DNA of 64,000 bases from Kingdonia uniflora. Taxonomy: Eukaryota; Streptophyta; Magnoliopsida; Ranunculales; Circaeasteraceae. Shown one piece after another: positions 53,440 to 64,000 of this stretch. The position numbers were made by a program, and so were the translations under genes. The stretch's first letter is position 1, and each line of letters begins with the position of its first letter. The stretch lies in assembly GCA_014058105.1 (NCBI GenBank), contig JACGCM010001403.1, forward strand, positions 930,001 to 994,000, written 5' to 3'. The notes beneath the pieces are model-generated. The model did not search any database, was not told the origin of the DNA, and saw only the letters and a list, made by a program, of their open reading frames with translations.

Positions 53440-54330
53440 GTTATTATTCTTTGGTGGCATTTGAGGTCTTGATAATCATCAAAATAAGCGGTGACTTGGA
53501 CCCCGTTTCATATTAACATTGCTACTAGTTCCATCTGACGGTCCAAGAACGGGTCTCATTCGAATCCTTTAATAAAAACTTTAGGAAGTTTTCTGATTTT
53601 ATATGCATAAGTTCCCTGAACCATTAGATTAGCAAACTCATGGTCTCGATTGGCTCCAATGGGCAATGCCAAATTCTAGCATAAATCAATAACCAGTAAT
53701 TATGTCCCCTCATCATTGGCCAGTGTTATCTCACACTCCGTCTTTACTTATCCTATGAAGAACGGTTGGTTTAATATAATTTTAGCTATCTTCACAGGCT
53801 CGAGATTGAGGTCAGACGAGCATAAACCCGTTCTATAAGCAATATTTACACCTGAACTTGTGCCCATGATATAACACCTTATGAAATCCGCATAATCCCT
53901 TAGTCATGGGTCACTATTGGGGTCTATCGCATGTAGTCTATGTTCGGGTGCAAGACCGTAATCCAGGGAATACAAAATACATGGCAATTCGCTCGTGAAA
54001 CGTCTGCATGGCTAGTTGATCATTATTGTATTTGGGGTAAAAATAAATAAACCCTCCCATGCGGAAGTAGAGTATAATAGGGATCATGGCCACATTGTAA
54101 TCGTCGTCCCAAGGTATTTTGGTTGGTCGGTAAAGAAAAAATCATGTTCCATTTTCCTGATTGAGGGAGACATCTTTACTGATGTAGGATTGAGCAGAAT
54201 TCACATTATCTTCTCCAATCACAGGTACTGTTGGGTAATAAAGTAATCGATTGAGGGTACTATCTGGTTTCATCATAGCGTGGATAAACTTGAATGGATC
54301 GCTCAATATATGTGTGCACTCATTAGTCTT
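53440..54330 (-). pseudogene. Carboxylesterase pseudogene copy 2, nearly full length
   Basis: Minus-strand order: DPFKFIHAMMKPDSTLNRLL, YYPTVPVIGEDNVNSAQSYI, SKDVSLNQENGT, then after a frameshift PTKIPWDDDYNVAMIPIILY, FRMGGFIYF, IMGTSSGVNIAYRTGL, ANDE-like and LALPIGANRDHEFANLM, ending near QVTAYFDDYQDLK. This spans most of a roughly 320-residue plant CXE. The oxyanion His and the catalytic His are missing, and there are several frameshifts and stops. It is the tandem partner of copy 1 but free of large insertions. Confidence 0.82.
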
Positions 54331-54380
54331 TCATTTATTGCTACAAAATTATGCAGTTACTAACGCAATTTTAGTTAAAT

Positions 54381-54403
54381 TCACACACACACACACACAC
54401 ACA
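54381..54403 (+). repeat. CA microsatellite
   Basis: Eleven CA dinucleotides. Confidence 0.95.
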
Positions 54404-56239
54404 AATACCTAGGTGAAAAACTAAATAGTTACGTACCTCTCTTACTGTATATCTTGTGCAAATGGCTATCGTTAGTGTTAATATCTTGAACATAATCTCA
54501 ACGAATGGGACATCCAATAAAGGTATATTTATTTTGGATTAATAATAATCACCTTCCCATTACAAGTTTCATTTCGTTTAAGAAGTGATTGTTTAATTGA
54601 GTAAGAATGTACCTTGTTTGGAATCAAACCGTAAAAGGCCCATGAACCTTACTATCACTTGGCTTATCACTTGGCTTTTCAGACAATGTTATTTCCATTT
54701 TCATTGATGTAATTCCTCTTACTCATTCATGTCTTGGTGTTCTTTCGCATATTTTCCCAAGAAAATGAATTCACTCAACTTTTCTCTTAATGGCTAGTCT
54801 CTGATTTATTATTTTCAAATGTTTTAAGTATTTGAGGTTGGCAATTAGGCTTGAGATATTTAGATCCGACTCAGAGAATTTTTGGGCCAAAAGAAAGTCC
54901 AAAACTAGGGTCCACGAACAACTTTTATGATTCTAGCTTATCCATGTGTGATATATCTATTTTTATCAAACCCTAGAAGATCCCTGGCTCAAGTAAATTA
55001 CTATTACTTGGTACATAAGTTTCTACCATACTATAAATACAAGGGTCATCATAATTAAATATTTCATCATTGTTGCAAAAAACAGCATCTCTCTTACAAA
55101 GGTATGTCCAGAGAGATATTTTCATCTTCTTTGTTAAAACTATGAATGCATGTTTTCCAAAACCCTAGCTTCTTCATAATCAAATCTCTTTATGTTTAAT
55201 AATCAGATTTTTTTTTTATGTTTATGTGAAGAATTAAGGTTTGGTTCAAGTATTATGTAATGAATTTTCTAAATGTTTATCCATAATTTAGGATTTTATT
55301 TTATAAGAAAAAAGTTTGGTTTTGCTTATCATCGTTTGTGATTTCTTATTTCATTTTTTTTATTATGTGATTAAAATATGTAAATAGGGATTCGTTCTGA
55401 TATAGTCTATTTCTCAATTGTTTCTCTTCTCCAAATCATGCTAGGTAATCAGTTCATATTCTTTGAGCTTAAATATATAAAAATGAAACATTGATTAGAC
55501 TGTCATGGTTTCACTTGCTTAGGGTTTATCATGAGCATAAATACTTGATAGAAATAGGTTTATCAAGTTAGTCACATGACAAATTGTTAAAAAACCGTTT
55601 GAATAACAAAGAAGTATGTCAGTTTAAGGATCTTCAAGTTATCAGTTTTAAACTAGCAGTTTTAATAACATACTTATCCCTAATGTTTGTGGCAGAAAAG
55701 AGTCCCATTGGGCTATAATTCTTTTTAAACTAGTGGTCTTATTGGTTGGACATCACTTGCTAGAGAAGTTCCTAACCCTAACTTTGAAATATTATACTTA
55801 TCCCTAATTTTGTATTAGAAAAGAGTCTCGTTGTCTTTGAAAACCCTAACTTGCTAGAAAAGTAACTAGTTGGACAATACATGCTAGGAAAAAAAATTAC
55901 CCTATAAATATTTTCTATCCTAAAAAATTTCTCAGAAGTCTCTGGTTTTCTTTCTCAGCTTACAGAGTTTTGAAAAATTCACAAGAACATATTGTTCTTT
56001 TGTCTTTGAAAACCCTAGCTTAATATTTTTCAACTGCCTTCTTTAGATCATGTTTTCTGCAAGTTTTACATTTAAATAGGAAACAAATTAATGCTGGTTC
56101 AAGTACGTCCTCGACCATGAAATTGGTGTTATGTTCTTATCTATCATGTTTGTTTTTTCTCTTTTTTATTATGACATATATGTTATTACAATTTGCATCA
56201 ATGATCCTTTTTAAAATGGTTTCCTTCTTTGACTTTACA
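54404..56239. other. AT-rich upstream region of NAC pseudogene
   Basis: CTATAAATACAAGGG at 55031 is a good plant TATA context and could have driven the NAC pseudogene. 55600-55990 contains imperfect repeats (AGAAAAGAGTC, ACCCTAACTT). No coding region is supported. Confidence 0.4.
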
Positions 56240-57729
56240 AGATACAACCTGTATTGAGAAGAAGATCGAGAATATCAGACGAAGAAGTGCCTCTAGGATA
56301 TATATTTTCTCCAAGGGATGATCATTGATTTAAGTATCTGTCACTAAAGATTAATGGAAAATCTCCCCAGTACAACCGAATTATTGACGTTGATGTGTAC
56401 AATTACGATCCTGAATATTTGCCAAGTATGTACCGAGATATACATCACATACATTAAAATTATGTATTTTACACAAATATATGATTTATAAAGTGAACTA
56501 AATTTTAGTATTTATTTTCTAGGGATGCTTGAAGCCGGTGAATTCAAAGCTGAAAGTTACTACTATGTTCGGTGAAAGAGGCTTACAAAAAAAAAATCTA
56601 GGCCAAACTGACTAGTAGGAGACCTTGGGTACTGGTACTCGTCAACTCATATTGATTTCAAGGATAAAAATGGGGTGGTGACCTCTACAAAGATACAACT
56701 TGTGTTATATCGCTATAAAATTAATGTCGCTGGAAAAAAGGAAGCCGAAAAAATAGACTGGATAATGCACGAGTTCAACTATATACTAGACAAAACTATT
56801 TGCAATGTTAGTTGGTTTAAGCATAGACCTCCATTTCAAAACATTGGCTTCATTAGTATCATGAATTGTTTATGTTTTATTAAAGATATCTTATGCATAT
56901 AAGCATATTTTCATGCAGTTTATAGAGTTAGCAATTGTTAGAATCAGATACAATGAATGGAAAAGGAAACAAGGAAGCGCAGACAACCAAAGTAACTCCA
57001 AAAGAAAATGGCTTAAAATCTCTGCCTTGGGGGTTGGAGAAGCGGCGCATCAGCCACAACAACTAGAACATTTTGATTGTGTGTCTAACATCAGTCAGGA
57101 GAATGTGAACTATGATACCTTTCAGGAGGAAGTACAGCAATAGGAAGAACAATAAGCTTTTGTGTATACTAACTACATTGAAGGGGTGGTGAACTGTGAT
57201 GTGTATTACCCGTTGGGGGTTGGAGAAGCGGTGCAGCAGCCATAACAACTACAACATTTTGATTGTGTGCCTAACATCGGTCAAGAGAATGTGAACTATG
57301 ATACCTATCAGGAGGAAGTGCGGCAACAGGAAAAACAATAATATTTTGTGCCAGCTAACTATGTTGAAGGGGTGGTGAACTGTGATGTATCTTACCCGTT
57401 AGAAGAATTGACCACAAACGTGTCAGAGGACTACGAGCAAGAACAACCTTCAAATGGTGTGCTTACAAATGGCCAAGGGATGGTGTACTATGATATGTTT
57501 CACGAGGAAATGGAACAAAAACAACAATATCCTTATTCTTATCCTACTAGCGGCGAAGAGATAGTGAACTATGGCACAACTCACGAGGAAACACAAATAC
57601 AACAACAATTATATGATTTTCTGCTTTTTAACGATGGCGCATGGATGGTGGTGGAACAACAATGTACGAATTGGCTCAAGGACTTCTTTAATAAGGAGGA
57701 CCAAAATATGCTTTCCTCATATTCCTAGT
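56240..57729 (+). pseudogene. NAC-domain transcription factor pseudogene
   Basis: Exon 1 (about 56241-56427) gives ISDEEVPLGYIFSPRDDH, stop, FKYLSLKINGK and IIDVDVYNYDPEYLP, matching NAC subdomains A-B ('PPGFRF.PTDEELV..YL..KI', 'I.E.D.Y..EP.DLP'). A GT-AG intron (about 56428-56521) leads to exon 2: ESYYYVR, stop, KRLTKKKSRPN, stop, LVGDLGYWYSS, STKIQLVLYRYKINVAGKKE and EKIDWIMHEFN, matching subdomains C-D ('GYWK.TG', 'K..LVFY.G....G.KT.W.MHEY'). Exon 3 (from about 56917) has VRIRYNEWKRKQG and a Gln/Glu-rich tail. Three in-frame TGA codons interrupt the domain, and more stops lie in the tail, so it is non-functional, though otherwise well preserved. Confidence 0.75.
57027..57398 (+). repeat. 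186-bp tandem duplication in the NAC pseudogene tail
   Basis: TTGGGGGTTGGAGAAGCGG at 57027 recurs at 57213. Both units contain ACATTTTGATTGTGTG and AGAATGTGAACTATGATACC and end before TTACCCGTT. The 186-bp period is a multiple of three (62 codons). Confidence 0.9.
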
Positions 57730-58957
57730 TAACTTGATTGGCTATCACAGCGGAGTGATCAAATAATGCCCCAGGGAATACAATGATCAAGTGGTAAACT
57801 ACAAGGAGCAACAGGGAATACAATGATCAGAGACTTTTGAAGGTGACCATTCTTCCAATAAGTAAAAAGGACTCCATAGAGACGATGTGAATACATAGAA
57901 GATGATGCGGCTTATCTTCGAGATTTTACATATGTGAAGAAACTCATGGTGTTTGTGGCTTATAGATGATGTCAGATTAAGTAGATGGTTATGGAACGAT
58001 CGATGTGGCTATGTAATCTAATTGTAAAAATAGAACTACAAAGTACTTGATCCCCACTGGCCACTAGGGTATGTAGGCAGCCACTTGCAAAAGTAAATGT
58101 AAGACAAGAAGTTCAGTACAAAAAAAAAATTTGTGTAGAAAATAGTCTTCTATTCTATTGTATTCTATTGTAGGTCATGGAGAAACTAGTTGTGAATTCT
58201 ATGGTATATTGGAATTTAATCTTTCTTTTCCACGTACATTTTATTTTAGTTCTGAAACTACTTTAAGATGTTAAAGCTCTCTTATCAGCTAGTAAAGTTA
58301 GTAAAAGTTAAGCGATCTAAAAAATCTTTTCTTGAAGTAAAGGCCTCAGGGTTTTAGCAATTTGTGTTCCGAAGGTTTTAATAATTTGTGTATTGGAGTA
58401 AGGCCTAAACTTTAGCAACTTACGTATAAGATTATTCATTCATTTGTAATAGGCGCCCAAGTATTGGGCATTCGATGCAATGCTTCAAACATTAATTTTT
58501 TAAAAATTGAGGGTGCGGTATCTCTTAGGAGCAGGGTGAGATAAAGCTTTTAGGAGCAAGATGAGATATAACATTCACAAGTCTAAGCTTTAGGCATTCA
58601 CTGTTATAAAACTGTCATCTATAATAAGAAAAAAGGAACCCCAACAATATAGTTGGGGTCTTAGCCGTTTATTTTTTAAGTCGCAAGCACCGAGGCTAAT
58701 AAGTTCCTAGCCCTGTCAATTATGCCCAATGGAATGACAATCTTCAAATATTACTCCAAAACAGGAATCAAGACTTTCTCTCCTAAATCTCTACTACAAT
58801 TTCCCCCAATTTTTCCCTAATTGAGTCACCCCTTCAAAATGTATAAATCAAGACTCAATGAACTATGTCATCAAAACCCATGGGTATTACCAAACTATAA
58901 ACCCATCAAACATGGACCTGATCATACTCCGTCATTTGCCACTTTTGTAATCTAACA
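57730..58957. other. No gene
   Basis: 3' flank of the NAC pseudogene, AT-rich. A short perfect hairpin, ACCCCAAC-AATATA-GTTGGGGT, lies at about 58635-58656. Confidence 0.5.
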
Positions 58958-59441
58958 ATGGCCCAAAACAAAGCTGCAGGGATTGCTTTCCAACATTTCA
59001 CAGTTCCAGTACAAGATCCTCTTACCCTATTTCAGCAATTTGGCTCATTTGGTAAATTTTTGTAAACCTCATTGTTTGGTTTTGTAGACGTCCTTTAAGT
59101 TTCATAGTATTTGTGGCAATACTTGAAGCATGACATCGTACATCTACCAAAACTTCTTATACGTCGTTTGTGGTTGACGGAGATTCGGTAGCTATCTGAG
59201 AACGATGTTCTTAGCATCCCCGAGTACAAAAGATGCCTCGTCGCAAGCATCTTAGACTTTGGCCCCTATAATTTATGCTCCTGTGATGAAAGGGAAGTAT
59301 GGGGGCGATTGGGGATGTCACATTAAAGAAATCGAAGCTCGATTTGTTGCCCAAATAACAATTGATGTCTTCTTCATAGGTTTGTTTGAAACCAAGTATT
59401 TTATTAAGTTTTTATTTTATTTTTACATTTGGTTTGTTTAG
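58958..59441 (+). other. Unrecognised gene-like fragments
   Basis: A 35-codon frame at 58958-59065 (MAQNKAAGIAFQHFTVPVQD...) and a frame at 59259-59441 (APIIYAPVMKGKYGGDWGCH) have codon-like composition, but I cannot assign a family. They may be decayed exons of one gene interrupted by the MULE that follows. Confidence 0.3.
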
Positions 59442-59461
59442 TTGTTGGGTAGCTTTAGTTG

Positions 59462-60995
59462 GGAATTTTTTTTGATCTCTCTAAAGAGATCAAAAATTGA
59501 TCTCTTCTAATCAAAGCTTACCATGTGGCATGAGAGAGAAAATTCAAAGCTAACTTAACTCCACAAGTTAACACCATTTAGGACTCTTTTTTAACTCCTC
59601 TATTTTATTAAAAAATAAAATAAGTCTATCTTCCTCTCTTTAAAAATAGGTACTATCTTTTTGTACAGTTATGTGGAAGAGTATTCAACACTGTTGCATT
59701 AATAGATCTCTTCTTCTTATTTGCATATGATTCCCTATATTTAACATAAGAGCTCTCCCTTGGAAAAATGTTAAATACTCGAGCTTTCTTATCCATTGCA
59801 TCAGGATTTGTGGTAGAATTTACTCTCGATATCTTATAATGAAGTTATGACTTGAGTTCATGGTAAAGGGGTTGGTTTGTGTTATGAGATTGACTAGAGT
59901 GCAGTGGTATGCGAGTGGATAAGAAAATGCAAAGCTCACAAAAAGGTAATGGTGAGAGAGGCTCCTTGGTATTTTCTGCAGATGGTTTGGTCTCATATGG
60001 CATGCCAGTACTATGGTCCTCCATCTCTCTCTGAACCCTGTCTTGCTCTTGCAACAACCATGTAACATGATCTTTGGAGAAGGTGACAATGATTACCGCA
60101 TCGATTTGTTTGATAGGATCCACCCTTCTAAACATACTTATTAAGTCAACTTGGAATGGATATGAATCTAACACATTCCTTATAGGATTGTGGATGTTGG
60201 GTGCGGATGCTTGAGAGTTGCACTATAAGATGCTCTGGGGAATGAGTTTGGTTTTACGTCTGAAAGTTGTAGCGAGGGAAATGCGGAGGTGCACAAAAGA
60301 ATTTTCAGGGTTGTCGTTATAGCTCTACATATCTTTTCCAACAATAGATCCTGACTGAAAATGGTTGCAAATAATGGAGGCATGCAATCTAAGTAGGTTT
60401 CTGACTTGAGATATTATTATGAAAACCAATCCAAAGGAAAGCATGTTCCATCTTCTACAAACTGGGGTTGTTGTCTAGTGTGTACCTCAATTTTCCAAGA
60501 AAACCATAACAAAACCACAATATATAAGGTACAACAAACAAGCTACACTTTAGTTAAAACAAATAAACAAATCTACATTTCCCTTTATCTTTTAATCTCT
60601 ATCACTTTCTTCTTACATGGCCAAATCTTTCCTTTCCCATGTTTTTTTTTCTCTTCTAATGTGCTCACACGAATTGGATGCAGATTATCATTGCTTTCAA
60701 AGATAAATTCTACGGCCAATTTTTTCGCATGCGACAATTAGACACCAATGTGGTGTTAAAGAGAGGAAGATAGACCTATGTTTCCTCTCCCATGTTTCTT
60801 TTTCTCTACTAGGGTTAAAAAGAGGAAGATAGACCTATTTTATTTTTTAATAAAATAGAGGAGTTAAAAAGGGGTCCTAAATGGTGTTAACTTGTAGAGT
60901 TAAGTTAGTTTTGAATTTTCCCTCTCATGCCACATGGCAAGTTTTGATTAGAAGAAATTAATTTTTGATCTCTTTAGAGAGATCAAAAATTTTCC
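59462..60995. mobile_element. Second Mutator-like element, 9-bp target duplication
   Basis: CTTTAGTTG is duplicated at 59453-59461 and 60996-61004. The inverted repeats are about 180 bp, starting GGAATTTTTTTTGATCTCTC and, reversed, GGAAAATTTTTGATCTCTC, followed by an inner hairpin GATCTCTCTAAAGAGATC. The interior (59640-60820) has minus-strand frames (for example DPIKQIDAVIIVTFSKDHVT) with no transposase motif. Gene capture is possible but the source is unrecognised. Confidence 0.85.
60756..60842 (+). repeat. Short duplication of TIR segment inside the second MULE
   Basis: AAGAGGAAGATAGACCTAT occurs at about 60761 and again at about 60822, with CTCCCATGTTT repeated near 60632 and 60787. The inverted-repeat edge was partly duplicated. 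Confidence 0.7.
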
Positions 60996-61004
60996 CTTTA
61001 GTTG

Positions 61005-61654
61005 TGTATGGTAATTGCTTAAAAGATGTTGCCCAAAAAATTATTTTTGTCTTTGTTCGTATTGTGATATGGTGTTGGTATTAGTTGATACCGTAAATTG
61101 GGATGAATGGGTTTAGTGATACTGTAAATTCATGGGAAATGATGACTTAGATACCCTCTCTAGTAGATGATGTACTTAATGATCCTATGTTGATAGTATC
61201 CTTACTTTATTTTTATGAAATGTGATGAAGATATAGTATCCTTACATTAATTTTCTCTAATCTCATGAGTTTTCAAATAGGAATTATTGAAGAAAAGTGA
61301 AGAAAGAAAACATGAGATATTTTACAATTATGTGATGCATAACTAGTAGAGAGTGATGCCCAATATTTGGTTTTAAACCCAACTCCAATGGCAATATAAA
61401 CTTGACGTATGTATAAAACATGTTTCCCTGTATAGAAGTGAAGTAAAAAATATTTTTGTAATCGATGTGGTGTTTATATTACCGTGGGCGATGAGTTCTT
61501 TTATCTGGTTTACTTAGCGTTAAAGGTCTAAATTATTCTTCGAGTAGTTAGAGAATCCGTATTCGGCTTTACTAGGTATAAAAAAATAAAAAATGGATAA
61601 CCAAAATGGATAGCTAAATTAATAAGGTTTTAACCGTGAATTACTATTAAGATA
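61005..61654. other. No gene
   Basis: AT-rich sequence between the second MULE and the last gypsy element; no motif recognised. Confidence 0.5.
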
Positions 61655-62371
61655 TGTAATGTTTCTCATTGAGAAGTCTTGGTGGTGTTTTATCATACTT
61701 TATAGTATTTTTTTTCACTCCCCTCACCATGCTCACTCCTCATACTATATAAGATATATCTCGTAATTCTATGACTTTGTAACTCAATATTGGAGTGCAT
61801 TAGATTAAAATTATAGTAGCATATTCCCCATATTCGATAAGGACAAACTAAAGTATAGTCAAGTCGAAGGTATCTAATCATTCGAGAAGATATTGTGGTA
61901 AAATACTCCCTAGATTCAACAAGGAGAAGCTAGCAAAACCAAGTCAAATATGCATGACCATTCGAGAAGATGCCAAATCCACAACTACAGGTCTCGATCC
62001 TCTATAATAGTTGTTACATTTGCTCAAATCAAGCTGTTACAAGAGATTCGTGAAGTTTTACCACTACCCATTAAGACAGGAGATCAATTATTTGTAACTG
62101 CCCGTATCCATTATAAATATAGGTAGAGCCTATAATAAGAGGGATCCAAGAACACTATTTTTCTTTACTATTTGCATTTGTTTTATCTTTCAGCAATTGT
62201 AATAACTAGCACATATTGGATTTTACCATTAAACCCTCCTCGAGGTCATGGTTTTTCTCAGGTTTTATTGAGTTTCAACATAAAATCTAGTGTGCTTTAG
62301 CTTAGAATTGCAATATCTTTACAGAAGTATTGGCAAAGTTTCCCTTCCAGAAAACATGCCATTACAATTGC

Positions 62372-62384
62372 TGGCGTCTGTGGG
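62372..62384 (+). other. Primer-binding site of gypsy element
   Basis: TGGCGTCTGTGGG follows ATTACAATTGC. Plant gypsy elements of the Tat/Athila group often have TGGCGCCGTCTGTGGG here; two or three bases appear lost. Confidence 0.6.
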
Positions 62385-62432
62385 AAAATCTACTTTTTCT
62401 TTACCAAATATTTATTCTACCCAATCATTTTC

Positions 62433-63620
62433 ATGACCAGCATGAACCTCAAAAGTTCCTCCAGTACTCAGAGAAACAATAAGGACATTCTAGTCACCGT
62501 CCAGCCAGAAACCATCAATTTCCACAATGTTATTTTCGAGCCTCATAAGAAAATGAAATCTGACAGGAACCAGCGACTGGAGGATCAGAGGATTTATGCT
62601 CAAGCCCTCCAAGTTGAGAGAGACGAGAGGAGAAATGCCCTGGAGCAGTAGAGCCGATCTCATCAAAAAGAAATGGAAAGTTTACGAAGGCATCAAAATC
62701 GACTCAGTGGTTGGCAATGATCACCTCCACAGGCCCGAAGTGATCATCGGTTATGAGCTATCTAGAGGGAAAGACTATCAAGGGAAGAGAGAATGCAAAC
62801 TTCTAGGTCTTGATCTAGGAACCTAGAAAGAACATCTTGACAATTTAGCCTTATATCGTCAGTATCAACAGATCAAAGAAGTCAACGAACACGTCATCAA
62901 ACCCTATCACCTCCTCCAAGATGACTAGTTAGAGAGTGATTTAGCCCAGAATGATAAGGAGATTTTGATTCACAAGTAGTAGCTGAACCAAACGTTCTCC
63001 AACAATTCATTACCTTAGATGACTTGAACAACAGGATTTAAGCCATACATTCAAACAATTCTAATCGACGATCTGTTCTTGACAAGATTGAGACCAACCC
63101 AATTTATCCTCATCTCAAAGTTACGCCCATTTTAGATAACTTCCACATGCCAAAATTTCACCAATATGTAGGCCTCACCGACCCACTCACCCACGTCCGT
63201 CACTTCAAAGCAGTCGTAGGCCTGAACTCTAAACGTGATCACATGTTATGCCGTTTGTTTAACATGAGCCTCAAAGAATACCCTCTTAGGTGGTTTTACA
63301 TCATTCCAGAAGGTTCGATAACACGCTTCACCCAGTTATAATGACTTTTTGAATCAAACTACGCTCATGCCAAAGAACGCGAGATAACGCTTGACTCTAT
63401 TTTCTTTTTCGAATAAGGGACGAAGGAAACTTTGGTAAACTTTTACAAGCGTTTCCTATCATAAATAAGGAAAATAAGGAATTTATATTCCAAGATTATC
63501 GTACCAGCATTCACCTTAGCCCTCAACATCGATTCTAAAGTTCGAGAAGAACTTACACTTCATAAACCTAAAATCGTTATAGAAATGATCGATGTAGTGA
63601 ATTACTACATTGAACTCGAA
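62433..63620 (+). pseudogene. Gypsy gag, broken frames
   Basis: 62433-62826 encodes a basic, helical N-terminal part (KMKSDRNQRLEDQRIYAQAL) in two overlapping frames. 63147-63341 encodes MPKFHQYVGLTDPLTHVRHF, MLCRLFNMSLKEYPLRWFY and PEGSITRFTQL, the gag capsid pattern 'P....Y.G..DP..H...F', 'MC..F...L...A..W.....'. A TAA then interrupts, and homology continues to at least 63620. Confidence 0.8.
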
Positions 63621-64000
63621 CGATCTAAGAAAGATAAGATGAAAAGTTCTTCTGTTATACATTCCAATGACCTTCTCTCACCCCTACACTCATAACCAGC
63701 AACAAATGTTTCTGCCAAGCAGCGTGGGCGTTTCAACGAAAACATAAAATGCATAGACGGGAAAAACGATTGACCTATCCCAGTCTTGCCTCTAACCACC
63801 CTGTCTACAATCTTACCGATATTACAGGGGGATAAACTCTTTTAAGAAGTGCATGAGATTCCAGACGTCCCAAATAAACCTCTATGCCAATATCATAATG
63901 TCCGTAGCTATGAGACTGACAACTATTACTCCCTGATACAAAATTTTCATTGTATTGTACTGGCTGGGAGGCTTCACGAGTACGTGATCGATGTCCAGAA

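Larger units (their letters stand above)
61655..64000 (+). mobile_element. Ty3/gypsy element, 5' end, continues beyond window
   Basis: A probable LTR (about 61655-62366) with TTATAAATATAGG at about 62110 is followed by a primer-binding site and gag. The LTR start is inferred from TGTAATG matching the inverse of the end CATTACA; it could lie elsewhere. The gag frames carry stops. Protease and pol should lie to the right of the window. Confidence 0.7.

Noticed and set aside
56316..56600. TGA recoding (selenocysteine) in the NAC gene
   Set aside because: Plants lack the selenocysteine system, the positions are not Cys in the family, and TAG/TAA stops follow.
1..64000. tRNA, rRNA, riboswitch or bacterial-type operon
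   Set aside because: No cloverleaf with both A and B boxes, no rRNA core sequence and no prokaryotic gene arrangement were seen.

Overview
This is nuclear DNA of a flowering plant, most likely a eudicot; the species cannot be named from the sequence. The signs are spliced genes with GT-AG introns, a plastid-targeted ribosomal protein gene, a plant-type DUF616 Golgi protein gene, NAC and carboxylesterase pseudogenes, and dense layers of plant LTR retrotransposons, MULEs, hAT elements and MITEs. I found no prokaryotic genes, CRISPR array, rRNA or tRNA gene.

Only two genes look intact, both on the minus strand. (1) A DUF616 (TOD1/MUCI70-type) gene at 13225-23838 has six coding exons that splice in phase to 470 codons. 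Its introns have absorbed a gag-only LTR retrotransposon (16316-19268) and a short LTR with a primer-binding site (20821). (2) A plastid ribosomal protein S9 gene at 30524-33359 has two exons and 206 codons.

Layout. 1-5334: Ty3/gypsy Tat-like element, minus strand, broken reading frames, left end outside the window. 5335-7929: 3' part of a Ty1/copia element, plus strand, with its 3' LTR. 7930-10035: AT-rich, no gene. 10036-12165: TIR element holding a 1.57-kb hAT-like foldback with an 8-bp target duplication. 13225-23838: DUF616 gene. 24410-28165: deleted gypsy element with three LTR copies and an AGAAC target duplication. 28500-29300: minisatellites and GA repeats. 30524-33359: plastid S9. 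34930-37640: copia remnant carrying a hAT MITE. 37400-54330: ancient tandem duplication of an LTR plus a carboxylesterase pseudogene; copy 1 was later split by a MULE in its 3' flank and by an 11.3-kb Sirevirus-like copia element, which itself contains a solo LTR. 56240-57729: NAC-like pseudogene. 59462-60995: second MULE. 61655-64000: start of another gypsy element.

The most unusual signal is a 12-bp perfect palindrome, TCGTTCGAACGA, with close variants. It occurs about 33 times in six clusters. Five clusters are inside LTRs of at least three retrotransposon families from both the copia and gypsy superfamilies; the sixth lies inside the Sirevirus-like element upstream of its extra ORF. In the three plus-strand LTRs the cluster sits about 75-85 bp upstream of a TATATAAA box. 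This looks like a shared or convergently acquired promoter element. Duplicated segments in the window also preserve empty sites, so several insertions can be ordered in time from this sequence alone.
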